A stretch of 64,000 bases of DNA from Alphaproteobacteria bacterium (GTDB lineage Bacteria > Pseudomonadota > Alphaproteobacteria > Sphingomonadales > Sphingomonadaceae), in assembly GCA_019232625.1 (NCBI GenBank), contig JAFANP010000006.1:124001-188000 (forward strand). The letters run 5' to 3'. Shown here one piece after another: positions 25,460 to 34,768 of the stretch; within the stretch, counting starts at the first letter, position 1, and every line of letters starts with the position of its first letter. A model generated the notes under the pieces. It did no database searches. It had not been told where the DNA came from and worked only from the letters and a program-made list of their open reading frames with translations. The position numbers and the translations under genes were made by a program.

Positions 25460-25521
25460 CCGACGTCCCGCGCCGGGGGGCGGCGGCGGACAGGGCGGAC
25501 AGGATCGTGTCCGCCTCCAAT

Positions 25522-27543
25522 TCAGCGGCTCATCGCTTCGGCAAGGCCGGGCGCGAACTCGGCGCCGTAGGGCACCTGCGCGCTCGACGCCCTGATCGCG
25601 CCGCCGATCGACTCCGCCCGCCCGCCGAGGCAGCGGGCGAGGAAGTTCTCGGCAACGGCGTTGAAGGCTATGTTGTTCTGCGGGCGCGCGAAGCCGTGCC
25701 CTTCGTCGGGGAAGACGACGTAGGTGACGGGAATGCCCTTCGCCTTGAGCGCATCGACGATCTGCTGCGATTCGGCGACGTTCACCCTCGGATCGTTCGC
25801 GCCTTGGCCGATCAGCAGCGGCCGCCGGATCCGATCCGCCTTGAACAGCGGCGAGGCCTCCCGGAGCACCGCCTGGCCTTCCGGCGTGTTCGGATCGCCC
25901 ATGCGCTGGTAGAACTGGGCGCGGACCGCCTCCCAATAAGGCGGGATCGTCTTGAGCAAGGTGCTAAGGTTGGACGGGCCGACGATGTCGACGCCGCAGG
26001 CGAACTTTTCGGGCGTGAAGGCGAGGCCCGCGAGCGTCGCGTAGCCGCCGTAGGAGCCGCCCATGATCGCCACCCTGTCGGGCTGCGCGACGCCGTGCGC
26101 CACCGCCCAGTCGACGGCGTCGCCGAGGTCGTCCTGCATCTTGCGGCCCCATTGCAGGTTGCCGGCGGCGAGGAACTTCTTGCCGAAGCCCGCGGACGCC
26201 CGGAAGTTGGGCGATAGGACGGCATAGCCGCGGTTGGCGAGCCATTGATGGGCGCCGTCATAGCCGTAGCCGTCCCGTCCCCACGGCCCGCCATGGACCA
26301 GCAGCACCAGCGGCACCGGCTTGTCGGGGCGACCGTCGCCGTCCGTGTCGGAGCCCGGCGGAAGGGTGAGGTAGGACACCATCGTGAGCCCGTCGCGGGT
26401 CTTGATCTCGAGCGGGTGCATCGTCGCGAGCGCCGCGCCGTCGAGCTCGGGCCGGTTGGTATAGAGCTTGACGAGCGTCCTCGCCTTGCGGTCGTAGAGC
26501 CAGGCGCTGGGGGAGGCGTTGCCGGGGTCGAGGGCGACGATCCACTTGTCGTCCGCGTCGGTCCGCGACGCCACGCCTATCTCGCCGCGCAGCTTCGCCC
26601 GCAGGAAGGCTAGGTCGGCCTTCACCGCATTGCCGACCGGCACCCACTCGTTCCTGAGATAGTTGAGGGCATAGGCCTCAAGCCGGCCGGTCCGCGGGTT
26701 CGCCATCGTCCCGCCGATGTCGGCCCTAGGGCTCTGCGCGATCATCGTCTTGCGGCCGGACGCCACGTCCTCCGCGAAGAGCGCCGCCGTGTCGCGACCG
26801 CGCGAATCCAGCCAGTAAAGGGTCTTGCCGTCGGCGGTGAAGCCGGCCGGGCGGGTGGTCTGGCTGTCGTCGAGCGTCACCCGCTCGAACGGCGCCTCCT
26901 CCACCTTGCCGGCGACGATCCGGAAGAAGTCGCTGCCCCCGCCCGGCGTCGCCCTGGAGGCGATGCGCAGGTTGAGCTGCTCGTCGGCGATGAAGTCCGC
27001 ATAGCCGCCCAGGTTCATCAGCACCGGAGTGAGGCTGCCGCTGGCGAGATCGAGGCTGTAGACGTCGTGCCACTTGGGGTCGCGGTCGTTGACGGCGACG
27101 AGGATCCGGTCCTTCACTTGGTTGGAGATGTTGACGATCCGCACCCGGGTCTTGTCGAAGGGGGTCAGCGTGCGCAGCTGCGCGCTCGCCACGTCGACGC
27201 CGTAGAGCTTGTAGTTCTCGTCCCCGCCCTTGTCGTTGATGAACAGGATCTGGCGGCTGTCCGGCGCCCAGAAATAGCCCCGCACCGGCCGCTGGCGTTC
27301 GTTGGTCAGCGGGCGGGCGGCCTTCGGATCGGAGGCGGGCGCGACATAGATGTTGAGCACGCCGTCTCGCGGCGCGATCCAGCTCAGCCACTTGCCGTCG
27401 GGCGAGAGCTTGCCCGCCACCCGCGTGGGATTGCCGAAGAAGGTCTCGCGGGCGATCAGCGGCACAGCGTTCTGGGCGGCCGCCGGGACGGCGGCCAGGG
27501 TGAGGCCCGCGCAGGCGGCGAGCAGCAGCGTCTTGACGGTCAT
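25522..27543 (-). CDS. Exported S9 family prolyl oligopeptidase-like peptidase
   Basis: A 673-residue enzyme with a signal peptide (TLLLAACAGLTLAAVPAAAQ). The first 400 residues form a beta-propeller with repeats such as FWAPDSRQILF and LSPDGKWLSW. The C-terminal alpha/beta-hydrolase domain has the nucleophile in MGGSYGGYAT (Ser near 495), Asp in GANDPRVNVAE (near 583) and His in DEGHGFA (near 615). It should cleave small peptides in the periplasm. It stands alone and is transcribed away from kynU. Confidence 0.93.
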   Translation of the reverse strand: MTVKTLLLAACAGLTLAAVPAAAQNAVPLIARETFFGNPTRVAGKLSPDGKWLSWIAPRDGVLNIYVAPASDPKAARPLTNERQRPVRGYFWAPDSRQILFINDKGGDENYKLYGVDVASAQLRTLTPFDKTRVRIVNISNQVKDRILVAVNDRDPKWHDVYSLDLASGSLTPVLMNLGGYADFIADEQLNLRIASRATPGGGSDFFRIVAGKVEEAPFERVTLDDSQTTRPAGFTADGKTLYWLDSRGRDTAALFAEDVASGRKTMIAQSPRADIGGTMANPRTGRLEAYALNYLRNEWVPVGNAVKADLAFLRAKLRGEIGVASRTDADDKWIVALDPGNASPSAWLYDRKARTLVKLYTNRPELDGAALATMHPLEIKTRDGLTMVSYLTLPPGSDTDGDGRPDKPVPLVLLVHGGPWGRDGYGYDGAHQWLANRGYAVLSPNFRASAGFGKKFLAAGNLQWGRKMQDDLGDAVDWAVAHGVAQPDRVAIMGGSYGGYATLAGLAFTPEKFACGVDIVGPSNLSTLLKTIPPYWEAVRAQFYQRMGDPNTPEGQAVLREASPLFKADRIRRPLLIGQGANDPRVNVAESQQIVDALKAKGIPVTYVVFPDEGHGFARPQNNIAFNAVAENFLARCLGGRAESIGGAIRASSAQVPYGAEFAPGLAEAMSR

Positions 27544-27617
27544 GAATCCTCCCAGTTCCGATTCACGTCCAGCCTAGTGTCATAATACACTAACACACAA
27601 GTGAATTTATGGAGGAT

Positions 27618-28877
27618 TTACGTGACCTTGCCGCGGACGGCGAAGCGCGGGTCGCGCCAGCGGCCGGTGTCGAGGATCGCGCGGAGCCGTTCGACGGCGG
27701 TCCAGACGTCCTCGAAGCCGAGATAGAGCGGCGTCAGGCCGAAGCGGACGACGTCGGGGGCGCGAAAGTCGCCGACGACTCCGTCGGCGATCAGCGCCTG
27801 GCATATCTCGAAGGCGTTGGGATGCGAGAAGCTGATGTGGCTGCCGCGCCGCTCCGGTTCGCGCGGAGAGATGCAGGCGAGGCCGTGGCCGGCGCAGCGC
27901 GCCTCGACGAGCCGGGCGAACAGGTCGAACAGCGCGATCGACTTCGCCCACAAGGCCTCGAGCGGAGCGCCCGCGAAGCTGTCCACGCCGGTCTCGAGCG
28001 CGGCGAGGCCGAGGATGGGCGGGGTTCCGGCGAGAAACCGCGCGATGCCGGGCGCCGGGGCGTAATCGTCGGTGAAGGCGAAGGGCGCGGCGTGGCCCAT
28101 CCAGCCGCGCAACGGGCTGACGAGCCGCTCCTGCAGCGCCTCGGCGACATAGAGGAAGGCGGGCGCTCCGGGGCCGCCGTTCAGATATTTGTACCCGCAG
28201 CCGACGGCAAGCTCCGCCCCCGCGCCGTTGAGGTCGAGGGGCACCGCGCCGGCGCTGTGGCTGAGGTCCCAGAGGGTCCGCGCGCCCGCCGCCTTGGCCC
28301 GCGCCGTCACCTCAGCCATGTCGAAGCGGAAGCCGGCCTTGAAGTGGACGTGGGTGAGAAGGAGGAGGTTGGTGTCGGGGCCGAGCGCCGCCTCGAGCCC
28401 CTCGCGCGGGACGATATCGAGGCGGAGCCCGGCGAGCTCGGCCGCGCCGCTGGCGATGTGGAGGTCGGTGTGGAAGTTGCCCGCCTCGGAGAGCAGCTGC
28501 CGCCGGCCCGGCGCCAGCGCCGCCGCCGCGACGATCAGCTTGAACAGGTTGACCGAGGTCGAATCGGCGACGATCACCTCGTGCGGCTTGGCCCCGATCA
28601 GCGGCGCGATCTTGGCGCCCACCCGCTGGGGCGCGTCGATCCAGCCGCGGCTGTTCCAGCTGCGGATCAGCTCCTCGCCCCACTCCTCCTCGACGAGCCG
28701 CCGCTGCCGCTCCGCCGCGGCCTTGGGCAGCGCGCCCAGCGAGTTGCCGTCGAGATAGACGAGCCCCTTCGGGAGGCGGAACCGGTCGCGGAAGGCGCGG
28801 AGCGGATCCGCGGCGTCGAGGGCGCGCGCCTCGTCGAGGGCGATCGTTCCGGAAGGGCGGCTAGTGGCGGAGCCCAT
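27618..28877 (-). CDS. kynU: Kynureninase
   Basis: The 419-residue protein is a fold-type I PLP enzyme. The N-terminal signature YLDGNSLGALP, the phosphate-binding ADSTSVNLFK, and the PLP lysine in CGYKYLNGGPGAP (near residue 230) are all present. It splits kynurenine or 3-hydroxykynurenine to anthranilate or its hydroxy form plus alanine, in tryptophan catabolism. The upstream gene for an alpha/beta-hydrolase overlaps its start by 17 bases. No kynA is seen in the window. Confidence 0.95.
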   Translation of the reverse strand: MGSATSRPSGTIALDEARALDAADPLRAFRDRFRLPKGLVYLDGNSLGALPKAAAERQRRLVEEEWGEELIRSWNSRGWIDAPQRVGAKIAPLIGAKPHEVIVADSTSVNLFKLIVAAAALAPGRRQLLSEAGNFHTDLHIASGAAELAGLRLDIVPREGLEAALGPDTNLLLLTHVHFKAGFRFDMAEVTARAKAAGARTLWDLSHSAGAVPLDLNGAGAELAVGCGYKYLNGGPGAPAFLYVAEALQERLVSPLRGWMGHAAPFAFTDDYAPAPGIARFLAGTPPILGLAALETGVDSFAGAPLEALWAKSIALFDLFARLVEARCAGHGLACISPREPERRGSHISFSHPNAFEICQALIADGVVGDFRAPDVVRFGLTPLYLGFEDVWTAVERLRAILDTGRWRDPRFAVRGKVT

Positions 28878-29772
28878 CTCGGATCTCCTCCACCGCCACC
28901 GCCCAGGCGGCGGTCTCAGGGGCGATCAGCTCGACATGGCCCGTCTGGTCGACGGTGCGCACCCTCACCCGGTCGCCGCTGGCGCGCATCGGCCGGGCAT
29001 AGCCTTCCGCGTAAGCGATGGGGATTATGCGGTCCTGGAGGCCGTTGACCAGCACCTGGTCGACCCCGAGCGGGGCGAGGCGGGGGACGGACGTCTCGGC
29101 ATAGCGGCCGCCGCCGGAGATTTGGGCGATGACCTCGGTGCCGCAGCCGCTGCCCGGAGGGCGCGCCGCCTCCTCGAGATCGGGAAGGCCGCCGAGGCTG
29201 ACGACCTTGTGGATCGGGAGCGGCGTCCCTGAGCGCAAGGGGCTGCCGGGCGGAAGCTTGGCGCGGCCGGCCAGCCAGAGCGCCAGGTGGCCGCCCGCCG
29301 AATGGCCGACCGCGACGAGGCGGCGCAGGTCGAGGCGGTAGAGCGGCGCCTTGTCGCGGAGCGCGTCCGCCGCCGCCGCGGCATCGAGGTAGGTGCCCGG
29401 ATAGCCTCCGCCCTCGCGGTCGACGCCGCGATAGTCGATGTTCCACACCGCGATGCCGCGCTTGCGCAGGTCGTCGGCGATCCAGTTCATGATGCGCCGG
29501 TCCGCGATCTCGGTCTGCCAGCAGCCGCCATGGACCATCAGCACCGTCGGGTGCGCCCCGGGGCCCTTGGGCAGCCAGAGGTCCACCACCTGCGTGGCCG
29601 CCTCGCCGTAGCGGATGGTGGCGTCCGGCTCGGGCCGCGGCCGGCCGAGAAGGTCCGGCCATTTCATCAGCTCGGCCCGCGGCTGGAGCGGAGGGGCGGG
29701 GGGGTCGGTCACCGAGCAGCCGGCTAGCCCGGCAAGGGCGGCGGCGGCAAGGGCGAGGAGGGCTGAACGCAT
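28861..29772 (-). CDS. Alpha/beta-hydrolase lipoprotein, possible kynurenine formamidase
   Basis: The 303-residue product starts with a lipoprotein signal (lipobox LAGCS). The hydrolase fold follows: oxyanion HGGCWQTE, nucleophile in VGHSAGGHLALW, and late Asp and His in GLQDRIIP and QTGHVELI. It overlaps kynU by 17 bases on the same strand, which fits a formamidase acting just before kynureninase (N-formylkynurenine to kynurenine). The lipobox argues for an envelope location, unusual for a cytoplasmic pathway. Family by fold is sure; substrate is inferred from context. Confidence 0.8.
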   Translation of the reverse strand: MRSALLALAAAALAGLAGCSVTDPPAPPLQPRAELMKWPDLLGRPRPEPDATIRYGEAATQVVDLWLPKGPGAHPTVLMVHGGCWQTEIADRRIMNWIADDLRKRGIAVWNIDYRGVDREGGGYPGTYLDAAAAADALRDKAPLYRLDLRRLVAVGHSAGGHLALWLAGRAKLPPGSPLRSGTPLPIHKVVSLGGLPDLEEAARPPGSGCGTEVIAQISGGGRYAETSVPRLAPLGVDQVLVNGLQDRIIPIAYAEGYARPMRASGDRVRVRTVDQTGHVELIAPETAAWAVAVEEIRDGLRH

Positions 29773-29879
29773 CGCGCCGCCCTATCGAAGGGCGGCGCGG
29801 GCGGCAATGAAGAGGGTGAGCGGGCGCCGGGCGGCAAGGGGGCAGGACCGGATCGGCGCCCGCTCGGGCGGCCGGCGGC

Positions 29880-30248
29880 TTACCGGCCGAGGCCGATCGC
29901 CGGCGCCGCGCCTTGGGTCGCGCCGGAGAGGAGGCGGCGGACCTGGGGGGCGGCGGAGGCGATCGCGGCGTCGCGGCAGGCGAAGCCTTCCAGCCTGGCC
30001 TGAAGCGTCACCGTGCCGGTGCCGAAGCAAAGCTTTTCGGCGGCGGCGCGGACCCGGGCGTCGAGGCGGGCCGCGCCCGCCGGGCTGCGCAGGTCGAGAT
30101 CTTCATAGGCGACACGCGCGGTCGGCTGGGCGGTGACGACCATCTCCGCGGCGGCGGCCGGAGCACCGGTGGCGGCGAGGGTGGCGCCGGAGACGGCGAA
30201 GGCGGCGGCGAGCGCCAGGGCGGCGAAGCGAGGGTAGAGACGGATCAT
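29880..30248 (-). CDS. UrcA family protein
   Basis: A 122-residue exported protein with a signal peptide (RFAALALAAAFAVSGATLAA). The mature part has the UrcA pattern VAYEDLDLRSPAGAARLDAR, then AAEKLC and a second Cys in LEGFACRDAAIA, probably forming a disulfide. UrcA proteins are common in Sphingomonadales and Caulobacterales; function is unknown. It is followed upstream on the same strand by a small hypothetical gene. Confidence 0.85.
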   Translation of the reverse strand: MIRLYPRFAALALAAAFAVSGATLAATGAPAAAAEMVVTAQPTARVAYEDLDLRSPAGAARLDARVRAAAEKLCFGTGTVTLQARLEGFACRDAAIASAAPQVRRLLSGATQGAAPAIGLGR

Positions 30249-30286
30249 GTTTTTTCTCCCTGAACGAGGTGGTTTGAGGTGGCGGA

Positions 30287-30448
30287 TCAGGCCTGCGGCG
30301 GGCCGTGACGGCGCTGCCACGGAGCCTCGAACTGCCATTCGTTGAGCCGGCGCAAACCGAGCGCGACCTCCCCGAGGAAGCTCGCGACGCTGGCGGAGAA
30401 AGCCTGGTGATGCTCGACCCAAAGGCGGCCGTCTATCTCATCGCGCAT
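30287..30448 (-). CDS. Small conserved hypothetical protein (53 aa)
   Basis: Starts at the ATG at 30448 behind AAGGAGTGATAAA, an excellent ribosome-binding site. The product begins MRDEIDGRLWVEHHQAFSAS, with a helical middle and NEWQFEAPWQRRHG near the end. I recall short proteins of this IDGRLWVEHH...QFDAPW type from sphingomonads, often beside transcription regulators, with no known role. The divergent LysR-type gene starts at 30576, so the two may be linked. Confidence 0.7.
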   Translation of the reverse strand: MRDEIDGRLWVEHHQAFSASVASFLGEVALGLRRLNEWQFEAPWQRRHGPPQA

Positions 30449-30575
30449 TTTATCACTCCTTCCCAAGAGGCGCTGCCGGGTGGCAGGCCGATGAGAGAGA
30501 AATAAGGGAGCGGCAGCAGCAGCGTCCAACTAAAAGCTGGACACAGGTGATAAAGCTAACTTATCAACTACGAGG

Positions 30576-31496
30576 ATGCGCCAGCTCCCGCCCCTCGCTG
30601 CCGTCAAGGCCTTCGAAGCCGCCGCGCGGCACGAGAATTTCACCGCCGCCGCCGCGGAGCTGGGCATGACCCAGGCGGCGATGAGCTACCAGATCAGGCT
30701 GCTCGAGGAGCGGCTCGGTGTGCCTTTGTTCGTGCGCGCCCGGCGGCGGGTGACGCTGAGCGAGGCGGGACGCCGCATCGCCCCCGCGGTCTCGGGCGCG
30801 CTCGACGACATATCCGAGGCCTTTGCCGGCCTGGTCGAGGAGGATGAGGGCGTCCTCACCATCAGCACCGCGCAGACCTTCGCCTCGAACTGGCTGGCGG
30901 CGCGGCTCGGCGCCTTCCAGATCGGCCGCCCGGAGCTGGCGGTGCGGCTCCAGACCAGCAATGCGATGATCGACTTCGCCGCCGACGCGGTCGACGCGGC
31001 GGTACGCATGGGGCTGGGGCCCTGGCCGGGCCTTCGCAGCCACTTCCTCTTCCACCTCCACTTCACGCCGCTTTGCACGCCCGAGTTCCGCGACCGCCAC
31101 GGCATCGCTCGCCCCGCCGACGTGCTTCGCGCGCCGCGGCTCAGCCCGGGCGACGAATGGTGGGAGATCTGGCTCGCCAAGGCCGGCGTCGCCGTGCCCG
31201 AGGAGCGCCGGCCCGGCATCCTTCTCGATTCGCAAGCCACCGAGGGCCAGGCGGCGCTGGCCGGGCACGGCATCGCCTTGATGACGCCGATGTTCTGGCG
31301 GTCGGAGCTCGCCGCGGGCCGGCTTGTGCAGCCCTTCGACCTGATCAGTTGCGACCGCCGCGCCCATTGGCTCGTCTATCCCGAGCACAAGCGCGGCCAC
31401 GCCAAGATCCGCGCGCTGCGCGAGTGGCTGCTCGCCGAGATTGCCGGCGAGGCCGCGCGCGGCCCCGCCGAAATCTTCACGCCTCCGCAGGCGTGA
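30576..31496 (+). CDS. LysR-type transcription regulator, GcvA-like
   Basis: The 306-residue protein has an N-terminal winged helix (LAAVKAFEAAARHENFTAAA, then MTQAAMSYQIRLLEERLG) and a periplasmic-binding-protein-like effector domain. The opening MRQLPPLAAVKAFEAAAR is typical of the GcvA/AmpR branch. It is divergent from the small gene at 30448 and the UrcA gene, which may be its targets. Its 3' end overlaps the DUF4349-like gene on the other strand by 20 bases. Confidence 0.92.
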   Translation: MRQLPPLAAVKAFEAAARHENFTAAAAELGMTQAAMSYQIRLLEERLGVPLFVRARRRVTLSEAGRRIAPAVSGALDDISEAFAGLVEEDEGVLTISTAQTFASNWLAARLGAFQIGRPELAVRLQTSNAMIDFAADAVDAAVRMGLGPWPGLRSHFLFHLHFTPLCTPEFRDRHGIARPADVLRAPRLSPGDEWWEIWLAKAGVAVPEERRPGILLDSQATEGQAALAGHGIALMTPMFWRSELAAGRLVQPFDLISCDRRAHWLVYPEHKRGHAKIRALREWLLAEIAGEAARGPAEIFTPPQA

Positions 31497-32370
31497 CTGC
31501 CGCGGGCGCGGGAGAGGCGCGGCGTCCCCAGCGCCGCCACGCCCAGATGCCCAGGGCCAGGAGCGCGAGCCAGGGCAGCAAGGTGATCAGCGCCACGAAG
31601 ATCCAGATCACTCCGCCGGCGAGGTTATCGAGCGCGTTCTGCAGCGCCTGCTTCACCCGCGGCCGGCCGTCGAAGCCGGGGACGAGATCGCCCGTACCGT
31701 AGTTGAACACCATCGGCGTCGTCGCGAGCGATTCCTGCTGCGTCTGCTTCTCGGAATGAGTGGCGCGGATCTGCTCGCGCAGCTGCTGCGCCTGGATCTG
31801 GAGCTCGGCGCGTTCCGCCGACCGCAGGCCGGCGCGGGCAAGCTGCTCTTCCACCCGCTTCAGGTCGTCGGCGAGCTGGCCTTCGGAGCGCGTCGCGGCG
31901 GCGATCCGGGCGCCCGCATCCTCGCCGGTGATCTCCGCATCGACTAGCATCCCCTCCGCCTGGGTCACGGCGTCGATGCCCTGCTTGCCGAAGGCCCTGG
32001 CGATCGCCGGATCGAGCTTGAAGGCGAGCATCGCCTCGATGTCGCGATTGCCGACGAGCCGGTAGCGCATGCCGGTGATGCGGCAGCGGGCGATGCCGAG
32101 CTTCTCGCACGCGGCCGCGTGCTGCTCCTGCATGCCGGCGATGCGCTCCCCGGCGAGGCGGAAGGCATAGCGATAGTTGAAGGCGACGCCGGGCGCGGCG
32201 GTGGGCGCTATGCCCGGCGCGGCGGGTGCCCGTGCGCTCGAATCGGCGGATGCGGCGGGGGGCGGCTCCGCCGCGTCCATCGTCCGCAGATCCTCCGAAC
32301 GCTCCTGTCGGGGCTGGCTGCCGCAGCCGGCGGTGGCCAGAAGAAGGGCGATCACGAACGCCTTGCGCAT
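31477..32370 (-). CDS. DUF4349-like lipoprotein
   Basis: A 297-residue product with a lipobox (LLATAGCGS). A Pro/Ala-rich linker, then a domain with FNYRYAFRLAGERIAGMQEQ, a long coiled coil (residues about 150-205, EEQLARAGLRSAERAELQIQ) and one C-terminal transmembrane helix (VIWIFVALITLLPWLALLAL) make up the rest. This matches DUF4349-type envelope proteins. It would be anchored at both ends. Function unknown. Confidence 0.75.
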   Translation of the reverse strand: MRKAFVIALLLATAGCGSQPRQERSEDLRTMDAAEPPPAASADSSARAPAAPGIAPTAAPGVAFNYRYAFRLAGERIAGMQEQHAAACEKLGIARCRITGMRYRLVGNRDIEAMLAFKLDPAIARAFGKQGIDAVTQAEGMLVDAEITGEDAGARIAAATRSEGQLADDLKRVEEQLARAGLRSAERAELQIQAQQLREQIRATHSEKQTQQESLATTPMVFNYGTGDLVPGFDGRPRVKQALQNALDNLAGGVIWIFVALITLLPWLALLALGIWAWRRWGRRASPAPAAVTPAEA

Positions 32371-32482
32371 CCTCGTCTCCTTTATGTCCCAGTCGGTCTT
32401 GCGCCGACTGTTGTAACACTATCTCAAAGGTAGAGAAGCAGCAATCCTCGCGTCTCCCGAATCGCGCTGCTATCGCTCGGCG

Positions 32483-34732
32483 ATGGCCAGCCAGATGAAC
32501 GATATCGACCCGATTCAGGACACCCCGTTCGGCGACGCGCTGTCGCAGCGCTACCTCGTCTACGCCCTCTCCACGATCACCGCGCGCTCGCTGCCCGACG
32601 TGCGCGACGGGCTGAAGCCGGTGCACCGTCGCCTGCTCTGGGCGATGCGGCTGCTCCGCCTCGATCCGGCCGCGGGCTACAAGAAGTGCGCCCGCGTGGT
32701 GGGCGACGTGATCGGCAAGTACCACCCGCACGGCGATCAATCCGTCTACGACGCGATGGTCCGCCTCGCCCAGACCTTCTCGCTTCGCTACCCTTTGGTC
32801 GACGGCCAGGGAAATTTCGGGAATGTCGACGGCGATAACGCCGCGGCGATGCGCTATACCGAGGCGCGGCTCACCCAGGCGGCCAACGACCTGATGGCCG
32901 GGCTCGACGAAGGCACCGTGGAGTTCCGCCCGACCTACAACGGCGAGGAGGAGGAGCCCGAGGTATTCCCCGGCCTATTCCCCAATCTCCTCGCCAACGG
33001 GGCGAGCGGGATCGCCGTCGGCATGGCGACCTCCATCCCGCCGCACAACCTCGCCGAGATACTCGACGCCGCCATCCACCTGATCGACAATCCCCATGCC
33101 GAGCCGTCGGCGCTGATGGACTTCGTCTCGGGCCCCGATTTCCCGACCGGCGGCGTCGTCGTCGACAGCGCCGCCGCGATCGCCACCGCCTACGAGACCG
33201 GCCGCGGCGCCTTCCGGGTCCGCGGCCGCTGGACGACCGAGGACCAGGGGCGCGGCACCTGGGTCGCCGTGGTCTCGGAGATCCCGTACCAGGTGCCCAA
33301 GTCCAAGCTGATCGAGCAGATCGCGGCGCTGATCGCGGAGAAGAAGCTGCCGATCCTTGCCGACGTGCGCGACGAATCGGATGCCGAGGTGCGCATCGTC
33401 ATCGAGCCGCGGAGCCGTACCGTCGACGCCGCGCTGCTGATGGAGAGCCTGTTCCGCCTCACCGACCTCGAGGTCCGCGTCCCGCTCAACATGAACGTGC
33501 TCGATGCACGCCACACCCCCCGGGTGATGGGCCTCAAGGAAGTCCTCTCCGCCTGGCTCGCTCACCAGTTCGAGGTGCTCGTGCGCCGCGCCCAGCACCG
33601 CATCGCGAAGATCGACGATCGCGTGGAGCTGCTCGAAGGCTATCTGGTCGCCTATCTGAACCTCGACCGGGTGATCCAGATCATCCGCGAGGAGGACGAG
33701 CCCAAGGCGGTCATGATGGCCGAGTTCCGCCTCACCGACCGCCAGGCCGAAGCCATATTGAACATGCGGCTGCGCTCGTTGCGCAAGCTCGAGGAGATGC
33801 AGATCAGGGGCGAGCGGGAAGCGCTGATCAAGGAGCGCGAGGAGCTCGCGAAATTGGTCGAGTCGACCGCGCGGCAGCGGACCCGGCTCAAGAAGGACCT
33901 CACCGCCCTCCAGGCCCGCTACGGACCGGCGACTCCGCTCGGCCGGCGCCGGACCTCGATCGAGGAGGCGGGCCCGGCGCGCGAAATCCCGCTTCACGCG
34001 ATGATCGAGCGCGAGCCGATCACCGTCATCATGTCGCAGCGCGGCTGGATCCGGGCCATGAAGGGCCATGTCGATCTTTCGAGCCCCGAAGCGATGAAGT
34101 TCAAGGAGGGAGACGGCCCCGCCTTCTTCTTCCATGCCCAGACCACCGACCGCCTGCTCCTCGCCGCCGCCAGCGGGCGCTTCTACACGCTCGCCGCGGA
34201 CAAGCTCCCCGGCGGCCGCGGCTTCGGAGAGCCGGTCCGGCTGATGGTCGACATCGACGGGGAGGCGCAGATCGTCGCCTTGTTCGCCGCCGTGCCGGCC
34301 GCCAAGATCCTGCTCGCCTCCTCCGACGGACGGGGCTTCGTCACGTCGGCGGACGCCGCCGTGGCGGAAACGCGCAAGGGCAAGCAGGTGATGAACCTGC
34401 GGCCCGGCGCGACGCTCACCGTGGTGCGGCCGGTCCGGCCCGCGGACGATTACGTCGCCGTCATCGGCGAGAACCGAAAGATGGTCGTCTACCCGCTGAC
34501 CGAGCTTCCCGAGATGGGACGGGGCCAGGGCGTTCAGCTCCAGCGCTATCGCGACGGCGGCCTGGCGGACGCGGTGACCTTCCCGTTCGCCCAGGGACTC
34601 AGCTGGTCGATGGGCGGCGACAGCGGCCGCACCCGCACGGAAAGCGATCTTTCCGCCTGGCGCACCGCCCGAGGCGCGGCCGGGCGCATGCCTCCGGTCG
34701 GCTTCCCCCGGAGCAACCGGTTCTTAGGCTAA
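32483..34732 (+). CDS. parC: DNA topoisomerase IV subunit A
   Basis: The 749-residue product starts with the type IIA cleavage domain ([30 protein letters not shown]). The catalytic tyrosine is Tyr125 in AMRYTEARL, and the GrlA-type QRT...HPHGD region ([14 protein letters not shown]) precedes it. The C-terminal part has blades with [14 protein letters not shown] and similar GyrA/ParC repeats but no GyrA-box, which favours ParC over GyrA. With ParE it unlinks daughter chromosomes. Confidence 0.95.
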   Translation: MASQMNDIDPIQDTPFGDALSQRYLVYALSTITARSLPDVRDGLKPVHRRLLWAMRLLRLDPAAGYKKCARVVGDVIGKYHPHGDQSVYDAMVRLAQTFSLRYPLVDGQGNFGNVDGDNAAAMRYTEARLTQAANDLMAGLDEGTVEFRPTYNGEEEEPEVFPGLFPNLLANGASGIAVGMATSIPPHNLAEILDAAIHLIDNPHAEPSALMDFVSGPDFPTGGVVVDSAAAIATAYETGRGAFRVRGRWTTEDQGRGTWVAVVSEIPYQVPKSKLIEQIAALIAEKKLPILADVRDESDAEVRIVIEPRSRTVDAALLMESLFRLTDLEVRVPLNMNVLDARHTPRVMGLKEVLSAWLAHQFEVLVRRAQHRIAKIDDRVELLEGYLVAYLNLDRVIQIIREEDEPKAVMMAEFRLTDRQAEAILNMRLRSLRKLEEMQIRGEREALIKEREELAKLVESTARQRTRLKKDLTALQARYGPATPLGRRRTSIEEAGPAREIPLHAMIEREPITVIMSQRGWIRAMKGHVDLSSPEAMKFKEGDGPAFFFHAQTTDRLLLAAASGRFYTLAADKLPGGRGFGEPVRLMVDIDGEAQIVALFAAVPAAKILLASSDGRGFVTSADAAVAETRKGKQVMNLRPGATLTVVRPVRPADDYVAVIGENRKMVVYPLTELPEMGRGQGVQLQRYRDGGLADAVTFPFAQGLSWSMGGDSGRTRTESDLSAWRTARGAAGRMPPVGFPRSNRFLG

Positions 34733-34768
34733 CAGGAAATTAACCATTCCCCCGCTACCGCAGCGGGC

